The notes under the pieces were generated by a model. The model had not been told where the DNA came from. It did not search any database and worked only from the letters and a program-made list of their open reading frames with translations. A stretch of 64,000 bases of DNA, taken from positions 1 through 64,000 of the forward strand of contig CAYNLK010000031.1 of assembly GCA_964398055.1 (NCBI GenBank), read 5' to 3'. The translations under genes were made by a program, and so were the position numbers. This document shows positions 63,891-64,000 of this stretch, piece by piece. Each line of letters starts with the position of its first letter. Within the stretch, counting starts at the first letter, position 1. The stretch is from CAYNLK01 sp964398055. Its GTDB lineage: Bacteria; Chloroflexota; Anaerolineae; 4572-78; J111.

Positions 63891-64000
63891 GGGTGTGACC
63901 AAAGTGAGTTTTAATGTAGGGGCGAATGGCATTCGCCCTGGTTAGTTGGCCCAATTTGGGCGTTCGCCGAACGCCCCTACAACTGAAGTTGGTCACACCC
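63891..64000. mobile_element. MITE-like element with terminal inverted repeats
   Basis: GGGTGTGACCAA at 63891-63902 and TTGGTCACACCC at 63989-64000 are perfect 12-base terminal inverted repeats. Inside, GTAGGGGCG at about 63916 pairs with CGCCCCTAC at about 63972, the same arms as at 34615. There is no coding capacity. It interrupts the end of the recombinase remnant. The element may extend past the window. Confidence 0.7.

Noticed and set aside
1..64000. tRNA, rRNA or origin of replication
   Set aside because: No tRNA-like cloverleaf, rRNA segment, DnaA-box cluster or dnaA/dnaN context was seen by eye; a tRNAscan or covariance-model search would be needed to exclude a tRNA.

Overview
The window reads as a chromosomal piece of a free-living bacterium, most likely a member of the Chloroflexota (Anaerolineae-like). 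This is an inference from gene content: several large polytopic membrane proteins of the DUF2723, DUF2079 and PMT types, Thr/Pro-rich linkers in exported proteins, a BtpA-family protein, a greA-lysS pair and an apparent selenoprotein. No rRNA, tRNA, CRISPR array or intact transposon was seen.

Layout. 1-4062: the end of a sugar ABC transporter (binding protein, two permeases) followed by two class II aldolase paralogues, one with altered catalytic residues. 4081-13408 (minus strand): three giant membrane proteins, probably for surface polysaccharide or protein glycosylation, with a UPF0175/DUF3368 toxin-antitoxin pair between them. 13535-20103: a stand-alone CBM48 protein, a hydantoinase A subunit, prmA, a YdcF-like protein, a PHP phosphatase and a BtpA protein. 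20114-23932: a double-length GlmS-like amidotransferase/SIS protein.

24144-40088 looks like a stress or light-response neighbourhood. It holds a MerR regulator with a B12-binding domain (CarH/LitR type) behind strong promoters, a TIGR01777 epimerase, two SRPBCC proteins, an ABC permease/ATPase pair, a CrtI-like oxidoreductase, a HutX-like protein, a DICT-domain protein, a DoxX-like protein, a site-2 protease with a new 45-residue partner and an attenuator-like leader, a DUF2294 protein, a UGA-containing peroxiredoxin-like selenoprotein, a short-chain dehydrogenase and a class I photolyase.

41118-52053 (minus strand) is one run: TetR regulator, HlyD-type adaptor, beta-propeller protein, a degenerate phosphofructokinase, an ABC ATPase and two tandem paralogous 801-residue permeases, consistent with an export or envelope system. 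52442-63357 carries housekeeping genes (rsmE, greA, lysS), a response regulator, a RusA-like nuclease, a PspA protein with a coiled-coil membrane neighbour, another giant glycosyltransferase, a PIG-L deacetylase and a GNAT acetyltransferase. The window ends in a decayed serine recombinase abutting a MITE-like element.

The most unusual sequence-level signal is a set of period-7 repeat arrays with different heptamer motifs. They lie between genes and also in frame inside four coding regions. A second set of short palindromic elements (TTTCGA...GAGAAATCCCT type) recurs four times between 17 and 31 kb.
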